Of a DNA stretch of 7,433 nucleotides, positions 6,769 to 7,433 are shown one piece after another; position 1 is the stretch's first letter, and each line of letters starts with the position of its first letter. The notes beneath the pieces are model-generated. The model searched no databases and was not told the DNA's origin. It saw nothing but the letters and a program-made list of their open reading frames with translations. A program made the translations under genes and the position numbers. Where the stretch lies: contig JAEYTV010000289.1 in NCBI GenBank assembly GCA_023433855.1, positions 1 to 7,433 on the forward strand, read 5' to 3'. The DNA is from Pseudomonadota bacterium. Lineage in GTDB: Bacteria > Pseudomonadota > Alphaproteobacteria > Rhizobiales > Rhizobiaceae.

Positions 6769-6781
6769 AGTGCGCATGCCA

Positions 6782-6799
6782 CTTTCGCAGGTGCGAAAG
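6782..6799 (+). promoter_or_regulatory. Hairpin overlapping the thioesterase ribosome-binding site
   Basis: CTTTCGCA (6782-6789) and TGCGAAAG (6792-6799) are perfectly complementary, giving a 7-bp stem with an AGGT loop, or 8 bp if the closing A-T pair forms. The 3' arm includes the first bases of the AAAGGGG Shine-Dalgarno (6796-6802) of the gene at 6808. Folding could therefore partly hide the ribosome-binding site. As DNA, the same palindrome could be a protein-binding site. Confidence 0.4.
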
Positions 6800-6807
6800 G
6801 GGCAGTC

Positions 6808-7257
6808 ATGATCAGCAGCGAGACAGACGATTTCAGAGAGCGGGTGCGCCGGAGTTTTGGCCGCCAGGGGGCCATGACGATGCTTGGTGCGGAACTCACG
6901 CGCGTCGAACCTGCGCTGGTGGAGATCGAACTGCCCTTCGATCCGAAACTCACCCAGCAGCATGGTTTTCTGCATGCGGGCGTGATCTCGGCAGCGCTCG
7001 ATACCGCCTGCACCTATGCCGCCTACACCACCATTCCATCCGAGGTGTCGCTTCTGACCATCGAATTCAAGGTCAACCTGATGTCGCCCGGGCGAGGCGA
7101 ACGCTTCCTCTTCAGGGGCGAGATCACCAAGCCTGGCTCCACCATCATCGTCGCCGACGGTCGTGCCTATGCGGTCGGCGATGGACCGGCAAAACTCATC
7201 GCATCCATGACCGGCACGATGATGGCGATGCGCGGCCGGCAGGATCTCGCCGGATGA
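6808..7257 (+). CDS. PaaI-family hotdog-fold thioesterase
   Basis: This is a 149-residue single-domain cytoplasmic protein, typical in length for PaaI-type hotdog acyl-CoA thioesterases, which hydrolyse acyl-CoA thioesters and usually act as tetramers. The signature helix region is Q51-H52-GFLH56-AGVISAALD65-TACTYAA. The HGXXHAG element and the acidic residue nine positions after the second histidine are the expected active-site features. The strand LLTIEFKVNLMSPGRGERFLFRGEI and the C-terminal AKLIASMTGTMMAM also match the fold. ATG 6808 is chosen because AAAGGGG lies 5 bases upstream. The frame continues to a TTG at 6757, but that extension lies in hairpin-rich, non-conserved sequence. Its stop overlaps the start of the nucleosidase gene (ATGA), so the two are probably co-translated. 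The acyl substrate cannot be told from sequence. Confidence 0.9.
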   Translation: MISSETDDFRERVRRSFGRQGAMTMLGAELTRVEPALVEIELPFDPKLTQQHGFLHAGVISAALDTACTYAAYTTIPSEVSLLTIEFKVNLMSPGRGERFLFRGEITKPGSTIIVADGRAYAVGDGPAKLIASMTGTMMAMRGRQDLAG

Positions 7258-7433
7258 ACGGCGCCGTGGGCAGAGTTCCAGCAGGCGAGCCGCTCACGGT
7301 GGGCGCGAAGTCAATCCTGTTCGTGATGGCCGTGGATGCCGAGTATGGGCCGGCTCTCCGGTCCCGCATCAAGCCGCTGATGACCGGCGTCGGCCCGGTC
7401 GAGGCGGGCGTGGTGCTGTCCCCTGCCCTGACG
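7254..7433 (+). CDS. mtnN: 5'-methylthioadenosine/S-adenosylhomocysteine nucleosidase, N-terminal part (3' end missing)
   Basis: This is an open frame of 60 codons from ATG 7254 that runs off the window. AGGA at 7241-7244 lies 9 bases upstream, and the start overlaps the thioesterase stop as ATGA. The segment SILFVMAVDAEYGPALRSRI followed by LMTGVGPVEAGVVLSPAL aligns by eye with the start of MTA/SAH nucleosidases (E. coli IIGAMEEEVTLLRDKI, then SGIGKVAAALGATLLL). It places Glu30 at the position of the conserved active-site Glu12. The enzyme splits methylthioadenosine and S-adenosylhomocysteine into adenine and the thio-ribose, clearing by-products of SAM use. The first 18 residues look non-conserved, so the true start could be a little later, for example the GTG at 7266. 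The call rests on about 40 informative residues; another member of the PNP/UDP phosphorylase superfamily is possible. Confidence 0.75.
   Translation, partial: MNGAVGRVPAGEPLTVGAKSILFVMAVDAEYGPALRSRIKPLMTGVGPVEAGVVLSPALT

Noticed and set aside
6757..6807. TTG-initiated extension of the thioesterase
   Set aside because: The region is dominated by inverted repeats, and ATG 6808 has a good Shine-Dalgarno.

Overview
The window looks like chromosomal DNA of a Rhizobiaceae-type alphaproteobacterium (Sinorhizobium/Ensifer, Rhizobium, Agrobacterium or a close relative). This rests on high GC, tightly packed genes, candidate rhizobial-type iron operators, and a gene complement that I recognise from that family. 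No database search was possible. All supported genes are on the + strand. I see no tRNA, rRNA, CRISPR array, insertion sequence or phage gene, and no gene-free stretch longer than about 115 bases.

Layout. (1) Positions 1-1080 hold the 3' part of an RsmB/NOP-type RNA cytosine methyltransferase gene that enters from the left. (2) A 113-base intergenic region (1081-1193) carries a small hairpin, two candidate iron-responsive operators (an Irr-type ICE-like site and a RirA-type IRO-like site), a consensus -35 hexamer and a strong Shine-Dalgarno. (3) Positions 1194-6246 hold four consecutive genes whose products all carry export signals: an IrpA-like imelysin (M75), a DUF1111 di-haem oxidoreductase with two CXXCH sites, a second, divergent imelysin, and a Tat-exported DUF1513 beta-propeller-like protein. 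The spacings are 43, -1 and 4 bases, so they form an operon. (4) tspO follows 38 bases later (6285-6737). (5) After a 70-base gap with two hairpins, one of which covers the ribosome-binding site, come a hotdog-fold PaaI-like thioesterase (6808-7257) and the start of an MTA/SAH nucleosidase gene that overlaps it and runs off the right edge.

The centre of interest is the four-gene periplasmic module. These families (COG3487 to COG3490) are known to co-occur and have been linked to iron, but their biochemical job is not established. The combination of a metal-binding imelysin, a haem redox enzyme and a Tat-exported partner resembles the periplasmic half of EfeUOB ferrous iron uptake, without a permease. 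The promoter region supports iron control. The second imelysin has lost the histidine of the GXHXXE motif, which suggests a division of labour between the two paralogues. The flanking genes are housekeeping functions: RNA modification, a thioesterase, and recycling of S-adenosylmethionine by-products.
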